Below, in pieces: positions 25,400-33,253 of a stretch of 64,000 nt of DNA (the stretch's first letter is position 1; every line of letters starts with the position of its first letter). Origin of the DNA: Actinocorallia longicatena (GTDB taxonomy: Bacteria > Actinomycetota > Actinomycetes > Streptosporangiales > Streptosporangiaceae); contig NZ_BAAAUV010000004.1 in NCBI RefSeq assembly GCF_039534125.1, positions 434,001-498,000 of the forward strand, read 5' to 3'. Under the pieces are notes generated by a model. That model made no database searches. It was given only the letters and a program-made list of their open reading frames with translations, and was not told the origin of the DNA. A program made the position numbers and the translations under genes.

Positions 25400-26091
25400 A
25401 ACCTGCGGCCGCGCCTCACACGAGTGATCGCGGCCTCGGGCCTGCCCGAAGCCCCACCGCCCTGCCACGCGACGTTGACAGCTCTTGTCCGCCGGTCCCG
25501 GTCCCGGTGCCATCGGGCGGGGTCGGCCCGTGGGCCGGTGGCCGGTCATCGGCGGACGGTTCCGCAGCGGTAGGTGGCCCGGGTGAGCAGGCCGGCGGTC
25601 AGGCGGAGGCCGGTGATCCGCTGCGGCGGCCGAGGTGTGGACTGACCCCTCGGCACCGGCTTCAGTGCTGCGCGACTCCCCGGCGGCGTGGTGGAGTCCT
25701 GCTCGGCGAGGGAGCCTGTCAGCCGTGCTGCGCAACCCCGCGCTGCCGACGAGCGTGCTCGCCAAGGTTGATCACGTCGTCGGATCCCCGGTGCTGGGCT
25801 CTTGCCGCGCAAGCGTTCCCGCTGATCGTGGGGCCGCGTCATCGCTACACCCAGTGCGTCGCGCGCTCCTGGGCGCCGCGCCCCGCGTGCGCGCTGCGGC
25901 CCGTCGCGAGGGCATTCACGTGCTCGACAGCCCCATGACGATCTCCTCGGAGCCCGCAGCGGAGGCGGAGCCAGCAGGGAGACGGTGGGCCGGCCGATGA
26001 TCGGAATCGACCCGTCTCCCTGTCGGCGTATGCGTAGGCGTCAGGCGTCCCGCTGAGTGATCATCGGACAGGGCGGTGCGGCGGCCTGATT
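25400..26091. other. Non-coding stretch with a possible decayed LRV-repeat remnant
   Basis: About 690 nt without a convincing gene. One frame at ~25636-25775 reads TDPSAPASVLRDSP and then SLSAVLRNPALPTSVLAKV, which resembles leucine-rich-repeat-variant (LRV) units (xxARNPxLPxxVLAxL). There is no good start and the pattern is lost on both sides, so at most this is a gene fragment. Confidence 0.35.
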
Positions 26092-26126
26092 GCACGTCGT
26101 GAAAGACCGTTTGCAGGTGGTGAAAA
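26092..26126. repeat. 21-bp-spaced direct repeat upstream of the peptide gene
   Basis: GCACGTCGTGAAA (26092-26104) and GCAGGTGGTGAAA (26113-26125) match at 11 of 13 positions with a period of 21 bp, two helical turns. They lie ~75-105 nt before the peptide gene, so they are a candidate activator or repressor site. The XRE regulator at the far end of the cassette is a candidate binder (inference). Confidence 0.5.
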
Positions 26127-26198
26127 GGCTCTGGGCGGGTCGACGGCGGCGGGTGATGGTGAGGACGTCACATCGCCGACCCCGTTGGAGGGGATCAG

Positions 26199-26315
26199 AT
26201 GAGCACCACCCAGCAGAGCCTCGTGCAGTCCGTCGAGACGATCACGGCGGCGCGGACCCGCGCCGCCCAGCCGTCGGATGGCGGCTCCACCGGCGTCTCG
26301 GACACCAACGACTAG
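26199..26315 (+). CDS. 38-aa peptide, candidate RiPP precursor
   Basis: A complete 38-codon frame beginning MSTTQQSLVQSVETITAA and ending GGSTGVSDTND before TAG. GGAGGGG lies 8 nt upstream. The N-terminal half is predicted helical with few charges (leader-like). A GG pair precedes a polar C-terminal segment rich in S, T, N and D with no Cys or aromatic residue. The TAG stop shares its G with the GTG start of the oxygenase gene (TAGTG), tightly coupling the two. A short peptide fused in an operon to modifying enzymes is the usual RiPP layout. No known precursor family is recognised, so substrate status is inferred. Confidence 0.68.
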   Translation: MSTTQQSLVQSVETITAARTRAAQPSDGGSTGVSDTND

Positions 26316-27499
26316 TGTCCACCGACGTCATCCAGGTGCTGGGCGGGGACTTCCCCGCCCAGCACCTGGGCCGCAACTACGCGCATCTGCCCGCCCCCGA
26401 CGGACAACAGGGCCGGTTCGCCGACCTGCTGACTTGGGAGGCGCTCAACGCGGTGCTCGACAGCGCCCGGCTGGAGGCCCCCCGGCTCCGGCTCGCGCTG
26501 GACGGCGACACCGTACCGCCGCACCTGTACAGCGAACGCCAGTCCTACCGGCGAATGCAGGACTGGATGCGGCCCATCCCCCCTCTGGTTCACCAGCAGA
26601 TCGCCGACGGCGCGACCCTCGTGCTCGACACGATCGACGAACTCCACCCGCCCGTCCGGGATCTCGCCAGCGAGCTGGAGCGTCTGCTGCGCAGGCCGGT
26701 CACCGTCAACGTGTACGCCTCCTGGACCTCCCGGGAGGGGTTCGGCACCCACTGGGACGACCACGACGTCCTGGTGTTCCAAGTGTCGGGCCGTAAACGA
26801 TGGCGGATCTACGGGCCGACCCGGCCATCGCCGATGTACCGGGACGTGGTGTTCGCCGACGTCCCGCCCGAGCAGCCGCTGGCGGAGCTGACGCTCGGCG
26901 CGGGCGACGTCCTGTATGTTCCGCGGGGCTGGTGGCACGCCGCCGCGGCGTCCGAGGGCGAACCGAGCCTGCACCTGTCGTGTGGACTCGGTACGCACAC
27001 CGGTGCCGACCTGCTCGGATGGGTCGTCGACCGGCTGCGCGACAACGACACGGTGCGCGCCGACGTGCCCCGGTTCGCCACCGGCGCAGAGCGGGCCGCG
27101 TGGGCGGCCTCCATGGCCAAGCTCCTGGCCGAGGAACTGACCGCAGATGTCGTCGAGCGCTACGGCGCCGCCCGGGACGCCGCTGCGACCCCGCGGGGCG
27201 GGTTCAGCCTTCCTCTGGCGGTCGCCGGGAATCTGGAAGATCCCGGCACGATCGTCCGCTTCGCGGTGACCCGCCCGGTCATCGACCATCACGCCGACGG
27301 CGTGACGGTCGCGGCGGGCGGCCGCCGGTGGACCCTGGACGCGGCCGCCGGTCCGGTGTTCGAGCTGCTCGCGGGCGGCCAGCCATTGGCGGTGTCGGCG
27401 CTCGCGGATGCGGCGGGCCTGCCGGTCGACCTGGTGGCTGGGATGCTCCAGACGATGCTGGACGCCGGGGTGGTATCGGCGGCGGAGGTGCCGCGGTGA
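26315..27499 (+). CDS. JmjC/cupin 2-oxoglutarate-Fe(II) oxygenase (YcfD/ROX-like)
   Basis: A 394-aa protein with the architecture of ribosomal oxygenases. The JmjC core has H146 and D148 in THWDDHDVLVFQVSGRKRW and the third ligand H208 in PRGWWHAA, so the iron site is complete. A C-terminal winged-helix-like part ends in LADAAGLPVDLVAGMLQTM. YcfD-type relatives hydroxylate residues in ribosomal proteins. Here the GTG start overlaps the stop of a 38-aa peptide gene, suggesting that the peptide is the substrate, possibly at its Asp/Asn-containing C terminus (inference). GTGA overlap with the reductase gene continues the operon. Confidence 0.82.
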   Translation: MSTDVIQVLGGDFPAQHLGRNYAHLPAPDGQQGRFADLLTWEALNAVLDSARLEAPRLRLALDGDTVPPHLYSERQSYRRMQDWMRPIPPLVHQQIADGATLVLDTIDELHPPVRDLASELERLLRRPVTVNVYASWTSREGFGTHWDDHDVLVFQVSGRKRWRIYGPTRPSPMYRDVVFADVPPEQPLAELTLGAGDVLYVPRGWWHAAAASEGEPSLHLSCGLGTHTGADLLGWVVDRLRDNDTVRADVPRFATGAERAAWAASMAKLLAEELTADVVERYGAARDAAATPRGGFSLPLAVAGNLEDPGTIVRFAVTRPVIDHHADGVTVAAGGRRWTLDAAAGPVFELLAGGQPLAVSALADAAGLPVDLVAGMLQTMLDAGVVSAAEVPR

Positions 27500-28398
27500 C
27501 GCATCTCGGATTGGGCACCTACCGGTGCCCGGACGTGCCCGCCGCCGCCGCGATGGCGGCGGCGGGCGGCGCCCCGCTCATCGACACCGCCCCCAACTAC
27601 CAGGGCGGCCTCGCGCAGCGGAACCTCGCCGGCGTGCTCGCCGACCGTCCCGGGATCCGGGTGTCGTCCAAGGTCGGCTACCTGACTCGCGAGCAGGGCC
27701 GGGCGGCGTGCGCCGCTGGAGTCCTGCCCGGAGAGGACGCCCGCCACGGGCACTCGCTCGACGCCCGCTACATCGCCTACCAGGTCGGGGCCAGCATCAA
27801 GGAGCTCGGCCGTCCTGTCGACCTGATGTATGTGCACAATCCCGAATCAACCTCGCGGCCGCATCAGCTGGAGGGCGATCTCCTGCGGGCGTTCGCGGTC
27901 CTTGAGGAAGCGGCCGTCGACGGCACGATCGGCGGATACGGCATCGCGACGTGGCGGGCGTTCACCGACGGGCTGGTGAGCATGCCGACGCTGCTGGCCG
28001 CCGCCCGCGACGTCGGCGGCGACGGGCACCACCTGCGGGCAATCCAGCTGCCGGTCAACCTCGTGCACCTGACCGTCACCGCCCAGGCGCTGCACGGGAC
28101 GGGTCCGATCGCCGAGGCGACGGCCGCTGGGCTGGAGGTGTGGACGTCGGCCCCGCTGAACGGCTCCGACCTGCTCGGCATGGTCGGCGAGGAGCTCGCA
28201 GCAGCGATCCGGCCGGGCCTCACCCCGGCCCAGGCGGCGCTCCTGGTCGTCGCCTCGACGCCGGGAATCACCGGCATGCTGCTGTCCACTGGGAACCCCG
28301 ACCACTGGCAGGAGGCCCAGGCCGCCGTCCAGATGGGGTCGCTGACCGCCTCGGAGCTCGGAGCGGTGTGCGAGATGCTCCAGGTCGAAGCCCATTGA
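27496..28398 (+). CDS. Aldo/keto reductase of the peptide cassette
   Basis: A 300-aa TIM-barrel oxidoreductase. The catalytic tetrad is recognisable: D and Y in LIDTAPNYQGG, K in RVSSKVGYL, and H in DLMYVHNPE. The C-terminal NADPH site region is ALLVVASTPGITGMLLST. The GTG start overlaps the oxygenase stop (GTGA). Its place directly after the JmjC gene suggests that it acts on the product of that enzyme or on an aldehyde/ketone formed during peptide maturation; this is inference. No other pathway genes are adjacent. Confidence 0.85.
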   Translation: MTHLGLGTYRCPDVPAAAAMAAAGGAPLIDTAPNYQGGLAQRNLAGVLADRPGIRVSSKVGYLTREQGRAACAAGVLPGEDARHGHSLDARYIAYQVGASIKELGRPVDLMYVHNPESTSRPHQLEGDLLRAFAVLEEAAVDGTIGGYGIATWRAFTDGLVSMPTLLAAARDVGGDGHHLRAIQLPVNLVHLTVTAQALHGTGPIAEATAAGLEVWTSAPLNGSDLLGMVGEELAAAIRPGLTPAQAALLVVASTPGITGMLLSTGNPDHWQEAQAAVQMGSLTASELGAVCEMLQVEAH

Positions 28399-28446
28399 GG
28401 ATCGGTTCGGCGAACCGGACGGCGTCCGGGCGATTACTCTCCCTCC

Positions 28447-29304
28447 ATGGCCACGCCGCGAGGGAGAGCCTCGTTCACCGAGCAGGAAGCGGGCCCGCTA
28501 CTCGACCAGGCGGCCGCCCGGCTCGGTGCGCGGGTCCGCCCAGGCGTTCACCCGATCATCGGGGTGGGTGGGCGTACCCTGGCCACGCCGGTCACCCACG
28601 GCCCGGGTGAGGACCAGGCGTGGCTGCGGCTGCTGGCCTCCACCGAACCGGACGGCAAGCTGTGGAACGGCCTGGCCGACGCCGAGCACCTGCCCGACCT
28701 GGTGTTCCGTCCCCGCCTCCTGGCCAGCACGATCCTGGAAGAGGGGGCCGATCGCGCCGTCCGCGCGGACCTGCTCACCTACATCACGGCGCCCGCACTG
28801 TCGTCCACGCCCGACCTGCCGACCAGCCGAGCCCTGCCGCTGGGCACCGGCTGGTGGGACGACCTGCGGTGCGCACTGGGCGCGCTCAGCAAGGCCGCGC
28901 CCGTCAACGGGCGCGAGCCGGTGATCAGCGCCACCTACATCCGGCGAACCGTCCCGGCCTTCGTCGGCGTCGACGTCGACCCGATGGCCGGCGCCTGGGA
29001 GATGGCGCACGGCGATCTGCACTGGGCCAACCTCACCGGCGCACCGCTGTCCATCCTGGACTGGGAAGGCCACGGTCTGGCACCGGCCGGATTCGACGCC
29101 GCTTACCTGCTCGCCCACTCCCTGCCCGTCCCCGACATCGCGCAGCAGGTGCGCTCCTGCCTCGCCGATGCCCTGTCCGGGCAGGCCGGTCGGCTCGCCC
29201 GGCTCACCGTCGCCGCGATCATCCTTCAAGCCGCCGAACGGACCGACATCCATGCCCGGCTCGCGCCGCTGGTCCGCGCCGACGTCGCCGACCTGCTCAC
29301 CTGA
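28447..29304 (+). CDS. APH-type phosphotransferase of the peptide cassette
   Basis: A 285-aa kinase-fold protein. The catalytic loop HGDLHWANLTG and the metal-binding ILDWEGHGLAPAGFDAA are typical of aminoglycoside/choline phosphotransferases. The N-lobe is short and no clear Gly-loop is seen. It follows the reductase by 48 nt with a weak ribosome site. It could phosphorylate a hydroxyl on the peptide or confer self-protection (inference). Its 3' end overlaps the convergent XRE gene by 8 nt. Confidence 0.8.
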   Translation: MATPRGRASFTEQEAGPLLDQAAARLGARVRPGVHPIIGVGGRTLATPVTHGPGEDQAWLRLLASTEPDGKLWNGLADAEHLPDLVFRPRLLASTILEEGADRAVRADLLTYITAPALSSTPDLPTSRALPLGTGWWDDLRCALGALSKAAPVNGREPVISATYIRRTVPAFVGVDVDPMAGAWEMAHGDLHWANLTGAPLSILDWEGHGLAPAGFDAAYLLAHSLPVPDIAQQVRSCLADALSGQAGRLARLTVAAIILQAAERTDIHARLAPLVRADVADLLT

Positions 29305-30595
29305 TCCCCGAGCGGGCGGCCAGGCCACGCAGCTCCTGAGAGGCTCGCCCCGACATCAGCAGGCCCCGCACCAGGTCCCGGCTGGACGGGCGGGAATGGA
29401 CCTCCTCCGGCGCGGTGTGCTCCGCCGCTAGCAGGGCCTCCAGGCAGGCTTCGCGACGGCCCATCCCAGCATAGGCGCGGGCGGTGTCCAGATGAAGACG
29501 TGCCCGCCGCTCGCTGCTCGGCAACGCCCGCGGATCCAGGTCGCGGGCGACCAGGACGGCCTCGCCGGGGTCGCCCGCCCAGAACTCCGCCGACACCCGG
29601 TGCAGCTCGACCGCGTGCCGGGAGAACCCGCCGCCGCTGCTGTCCAGAAGCTGGACCGCTGGCCCGGCACGGCGGGCGAGGTCGGCGGCTTGGTCGGTGA
29701 GCTCCCGCATCCCGGTGCGGTCTCCGGCACGGGCCTGGGTGTAGGCGGCCGACATGGTGAGCAGGCCGCGCTGGGCCACCAGATGAGGATCATCGCCCTG
29801 CAGGCCGGGATGCTCGGCGGCCGACATCGCGATCATGGCGGCTTGGTCGTGCCAGCCGGCCTTGCGCGCCAGGACGGCGAGCTGGCGCGCGGCCTCACCC
29901 GCCGCCAGGGGATCATCGGCGGCGAAGGTGCGGGCGCGGTCGCCGATCATCCAGCCGAGCTGCTGTTCGTCCACTTTGATCAGGACGCGGGTGGTGAGGA
30001 CGTAGATCCTGGCCAGCAGGGCCGACGCGCGTGGGTCCGCGCCGCTCGCGGCGACGTGCGCGAGACCGGTCGCGATCAGGACCGGGAGCTCGTCGGCCAG
30101 CCGCAGATAGTGCGACCGGTCGGCATCGGCCGCCGCTCGGCGCAACAGCGTGCGCAAGCCGTGCAGCTCGACGTCCTTCGGGGCGGGGCCGAGGCCGAGG
30201 ATGGCATCGCGGACACGGCAGATCAGCAGCTCGCCGGAGTCCTGGGGTTCGGACGCGGCGGCAAGGCTCACCGGGAGGGCGGCCGCCGCAGCGGTCGCTG
30301 CCAGGTGAGCGAGCAGCTGTCGTCGCCGCACCGGATCGTCCTCCCGTCCTCCCGTACCGGTTACGGTATCTGCCAGCCCCACGCGGCTTAGAGGTATGTC
30401 CACAATCACCGCCACGCGACGCAGGAGCGTGTCGTCCCGGCCGGCGTGCTTGCCGTCCTCCAGCCGCGAAATCGTCGCGGGAGAGCACGGCACCTGCTGA
30501 GCGACCTGGGTCTGGGTCAAAGACCGGGACTTACGGACGGCCTTGACGAGCGCGCCGATCTCCTTGGGAGTCATCCGGTCACCAACTTCCGCCAT
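29297..30595 (-). CDS. XRE-type regulator with TPR-like repeats (peptide cassette)
   Basis: A 432-aa regulator from the ATG at 30595 (MAEVGDRM); an alternative ATG at 30574 also fits. The helix-turn-helix is VRKSRSLTQTQVAQQVPCSP, then ATISRLEDGKHAG. The C-terminal ~300 residues are helical repeats (DPRASALLARIYVLTTRVLI, RRARLHLDTARAYAGMGRRE) resembling quorum-peptide-binding TPR regulators. It converges on the phosphotransferase with an 8-bp overlap, so it is physically part of the cassette. A role in sensing a peptide product is attractive but unproven. Confidence 0.82.
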   Translation of the reverse strand: MAEVGDRMTPKEIGALVKAVRKSRSLTQTQVAQQVPCSPATISRLEDGKHAGRDDTLLRRVAVIVDIPLSRVGLADTVTGTGGREDDPVRRRQLLAHLAATAAAAALPVSLAAASEPQDSGELLICRVRDAILGLGPAPKDVELHGLRTLLRRAAADADRSHYLRLADELPVLIATGLAHVAASGADPRASALLARIYVLTTRVLIKVDEQQLGWMIGDRARTFAADDPLAAGEAARQLAVLARKAGWHDQAAMIAMSAAEHPGLQGDDPHLVAQRGLLTMSAAYTQARAGDRTGMRELTDQAADLARRAGPAVQLLDSSGGGFSRHAVELHRVSAEFWAGDPGEAVLVARDLDPRALPSSERRARLHLDTARAYAGMGRREACLEALLAAEHTAPEEVHSRPSSRDLVRGLLMSGRASQELRGLAARSGIR

Positions 30596-30763
30596 TCGGT
30601 CCGAGGGCACGACCCTGCCCCGGATGGGCTGGTCAGGCACTTTGACCGTAGGCGGAAACAAGCAGCGCGTCACCAGCCTCCGATGACGGTTTCGAGGGCT
30701 CGAACGGCCCTCCGTCCTCCGTGTCAGGCGTGGCGTGGGCCTGTGCTGGTGGCGGGAACGGCG

Positions 30764-30927
30764 TCAGCGCACCGTCCCCGCAAGGATACGTCGCCACAGC
30801 CCGTCGCCCGACTGCAGGGTTATGCCGCCCAGCCGGATGTCGGTGGTGCGGTACGTGCGCTGCCCTTCGCTGAGCAGCAGGTCGATCTGGGCCAGAGGCT
30901 GCATGATCGCGAGGTAGCACCGTCGTT
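30764..30927 (-). pseudogene. C-terminal remnant of an unrecognised CDS cut by the IS110 element
   Basis: From the left edge of the IS element an open frame continues 54 codons: RRCYLAIMQPLAQIDLLLSE, then TYRTTDIRLGG and GLWRRILAGTVR, and a stop at 30764. It looks like the end of a real protein, but no start exists on this side and the rest is not found across the element. I do not recognise the family. Confidence 0.45.
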
Positions 30928-30950
30928 CTGTAGGAATCTCAATGACTGTG

Positions 30951-32165
30951 TCAAGCCGGAGCGGGGGTGACCTGCGGTGGGGTGATCGGGCTGAAGGTCC
31001 GGTTGTCGCGCAGGAGTGCCCATAGGACGTCGACGAGGCGTCGGGCGAGGGCGAGTAGCGCTTGGGTATGGATGCGGTTCTCGCTGCGTTTGCGCTGGTA
31101 GAAGGTTCGGGACGGGCCGTCTGGGCGGATGCTGGATAGTGCGGCCAGGTAGAAGACGCGGCGCAGGGCGCGGTTGTAGCGTTTTGGTCGTCGCCGGTTT
31201 CGGCTGATGCGGCCGGAGTCCTTGGGGACGGGGACGAGCCCGGCGTAGGAGGCGAGCCGTCCGGGATTTGCGAAGGCCGCCAGGACGTTCCCGCCGGTCG
31301 CAACGAGGAACTCGGCGCCGAGGATGGGCCCCATGCCTGGAAGGCTTTCCACGATGTGAGCTTGGGGATGCTCACGGAACCGGCTGGCAATGAGCCTGTC
31401 GGTGTCCTTGATCTCTCGGTTCAGGTCGAGGAGTTTGCGGGCCATCTGCTTGATCAGAAGTACTGTGGTGGCCTCGCCGGGCAACGCGACGGTCTGGGCC
31501 GCGGCTGCACGCAAGGCAGCGGTGACCATGGCATCGATCCTGTCTCGTCGAACACCGTGGCTGACGAGGTGACCAGCGAGGCCGTCGTGGCCGGCGTTGC
31601 TGATGTCTGCGGGGGTGCAGAATCCCGTGAGCAGGCTGAGCGCTGACCGGGTGGCGTAGTTGAGCGCGGCCTCCAGCCCAGGGAAGATCGATCCCAAGAG
31701 CGCCCGCAGGCGGTTGACTCCGCGGACCCAGTCGGCCATGAGATCCTCGCGGTGCGCTGTCAGTCGCGTCAGCTCGACGACCAACTCGTCGGCGACGGTC
31801 ACAGCCGTCAGATCTCGCCGCATGCGGGCAGCGTCAGCGATGATCGCCGCGTCCTTGGCATCTGTCTTGCCCTCGCCACGGGCGATACCGGCCATGCCGT
31901 TCACCATCCGGCCGGGAACGTAGACGACGTTCTGGCCGTTGCCTAGCAGGATCGCGATCAGGAGTGACGCCACCGGACACACCAAATCAACCGCCCATCG
32001 GGCTTCGGCCCCGGACTTCCTCGCTCGGGCCAAGAGCTCCTCGAGCTGGGCCTGGTTGTTGCCGACCTTGACCGACCACAGCCGACGGCCATCCGCATCC
32101 ACCGCCACCGCGTGATGGCTTGTCTTGCCCGCGTCGATGCCGATCCAGACCACATCGGGAACCAT
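30951..32165 (-). CDS. IS110-family DEDD transposase (recombinase)
   Basis: A 404-aa RuvC-like plus Transposase_20 protein. The N-terminal catalytic segments are WIGIDAGKTSHHAVAVD and GKTDAKDAAIIADAARMRRD. The C-terminal domain has SLPGMGPILGAEF, then FANPGRLASYAGLVP, where the Ser of SYAGL corresponds to the conserved catalytic serine. It is full length with no internal stop, so it may be active. The start is placed at ATG 32165 before VPDVVWIGID; an in-frame TTG lies 11 codons upstream. Transposition in this family is guided by a bridge RNA from the element's non-coding end. Confidence 0.93.
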   Translation of the reverse strand: MVPDVVWIGIDAGKTSHHAVAVDADGRRLWSVKVGNNQAQLEELLARARKSGAEARWAVDLVCPVASLLIAILLGNGQNVVYVPGRMVNGMAGIARGEGKTDAKDAAIIADAARMRRDLTAVTVADELVVELTRLTAHREDLMADWVRGVNRLRALLGSIFPGLEAALNYATRSALSLLTGFCTPADISNAGHDGLAGHLVSHGVRRDRIDAMVTAALRAAAAQTVALPGEATTVLLIKQMARKLLDLNREIKDTDRLIASRFREHPQAHIVESLPGMGPILGAEFLVATGGNVLAAFANPGRLASYAGLVPVPKDSGRISRNRRRPKRYNRALRRVFYLAALSSIRPDGPSRTFYQRKRSENRIHTQALLALARRLVDVLWALLRDNRTFSPITPPQVTPAPA

Positions 32166-32303
32166 CACCCGGCATACCCTCTCGTCTTCGCTGGTCAACC
32201 CCGTGGACGACCCCGCCGGCAGGTCCCTAAACAGCGACGACTCGCATCAGATCTCAATCAGCGGCCAGGGCGTCCAGGACAACGAGGCGGCTATTCCTAC
32301 AGA
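32166..32303 (-). ncRNA. Putative bridge RNA region of the IS110 element
   Basis: The 138 nt between the transposase start and the right end of the element are non-coding on the transcribed strand. In IS110-group elements this 5' segment encodes the bridge RNA that pairs target and donor DNA. I assign it by position only and have not folded it or found the guide loops. Confidence 0.35.
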
Positions 32304-32384
32304 GCCACCAAGGGCAGACAGCGATCAGCCACACCCCGTCGTCCTGGGCATCCAGAGCAATTCACTCCAGACAAAACGATCTTA

Positions 32385-32572
32385 GGGACGGCGATGGCCT
32401 TGCCGAGGTGGCCTGCTTTGCCGGGGCTGCATCGCAGCTTTCGTAGGACTCTCCATGACTTGAGCTGCGCGTTCGCGCGTTCGCCCGACCCGCGAAGTTT
32501 GGCATGTGACCTGTTCGCCTGCTTCTGGGAGGCGGGATTGTCCTTGCCCTTGCAAGGCGTGATGATCACCAT
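32385..32572 (-). pseudogene. C-terminal fragment of an IS5-type DDE transposase
   Basis: An open frame from ~32572 reads GKDNPASQKQANRSHAKLRG, then GERANAQLKSWRVLRKLRCS and GHLGKAIAV, the conserved C-terminal block of IS5-family transposases (Glu of the DDE triad in GERANAQLK). The rest of the gene is missing upstream, and the family pattern is lost near 32385, about 80 nt from the IS110 end. It marks an older insertion hot spot. Confidence 0.7.
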
Positions 32573-32613
32573 GCTTGGGTGCAGTGAACGGTGGGACGGG
32601 TGATGGTTGCTGA

Positions 32614-33156
32614 TCAGTGACGCGGGTTGGTGAGGCGGCCGTCGAAGGCCCGGTCGAAGGCGCCGAGGGCGGGTTTCCCCCGTTTGGTCCAGCGGGTTTG
32701 GCCGGTGCCGGTGGGGTCGAGGCTCATGACGGCCATATAGACGCATTTGAGGGCGGCTTGCTCGATCGTTCGGGAAGCAGGGTCGAAGGACAGGTGGAGG
32801 TCGCCGTTCTCGTTCCAGATGAGCCGGGCGTCGGCATTGAGGTCCCAGTAGTGGGAGACGAGGCGGGTCCCCGCCGACTGCGGGCGGCTGATCTCCTCGC
32901 TCACTCCGAGGTAACCGTTCACCTCGGAGTCGAGAGTCCGCCCTTCGAGCCCTGCGACTCCGAGGGACTCGGTTTCGCCAGCCGTCCACAGTTCATCGGT
33001 GAGCGCGTCCATGCCGGTGACGGTCGGGCCGGGCTCGGCGCCGACGCGCTGGAGGAACTCGGGTGCGGACAGGCCCCGGACCAGGGTCAGGCAGTACTCC
33101 TGCGGGACGTTCTCGGCTTCGGTCCAGGCGTAGTCAGCGGCGCTTACTTCGATCAT
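32614..33156 (-). CDS. DUF6461 domain protein
   Basis: A 180-aa soluble protein: YCLTLVRGLSAPEFLQRVGA near the start, then SAGTRLVSHYWDLNADARLI and HLSFDPASR, as in the actinobacterial DUF6461 family. These are small proteins, often in multiple copies and next to accessory genes, without known activity. Start MIEVSAAD at 33156 is chosen because the longer frame runs through a G-rich promoter. Divergent from the Ser/Thr kinase with a shared 97-nt promoter region. Confidence 0.72.
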   Translation of the reverse strand: MIEVSAADYAWTEAENVPQEYCLTLVRGLSAPEFLQRVGAEPGPTVTGMDALTDELWTAGETESLGVAGLEGRTLDSEVNGYLGVSEEISRPQSAGTRLVSHYWDLNADARLIWNENGDLHLSFDPASRTIEQAALKCVYMAVMSLDPTGTGQTRWTKRGKPALGAFDRAFDGRLTNPRH

Positions 33157-33187
33157 CGGAGCATCCTGCCGGCCGGATTCTGTATTT

Positions 33188-33217
33188 GGGGGTATTGGGG
33201 GTGGTTTAGGGGCAGGG
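33188..33217 (+). promoter_or_regulatory. G-quadruplex motif in a divergent promoter
   Basis: Four G-tracts, GGGGG-TATT-GGGGG-TGGTTTA-GGGG-CA-GGG, fit the G3+N1-7 pattern. It lies between the DUF6461 start (33156) and the kinase start (33254), next to a TTGACG box. Motif seen directly; structure formation is inferred. Confidence 0.55.
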
Positions 33218-33253
33218 TTGACGGTCTGTTGGGGTTGAGCGAGGAGCGGAAAC

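Larger units (their letters stand above)
30928..32303 (-). mobile_element. IS110-family insertion sequence
   Basis: About 1.38 kb around one complete transposase gene. Inverted 11-mers TCTGTAGGAAT (30928-30938) and ATTCCTACAGA (32293-32303) flank it and are taken as approximate ends. Most IS110 elements lack terminal repeats, so the true ends may differ by some bases. It sits between a remnant of one gene on the left and a DDE-transposase remnant on the right, so the site was already decayed or has rearranged since insertion. No target duplication is expected or seen. Confidence 0.75.
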
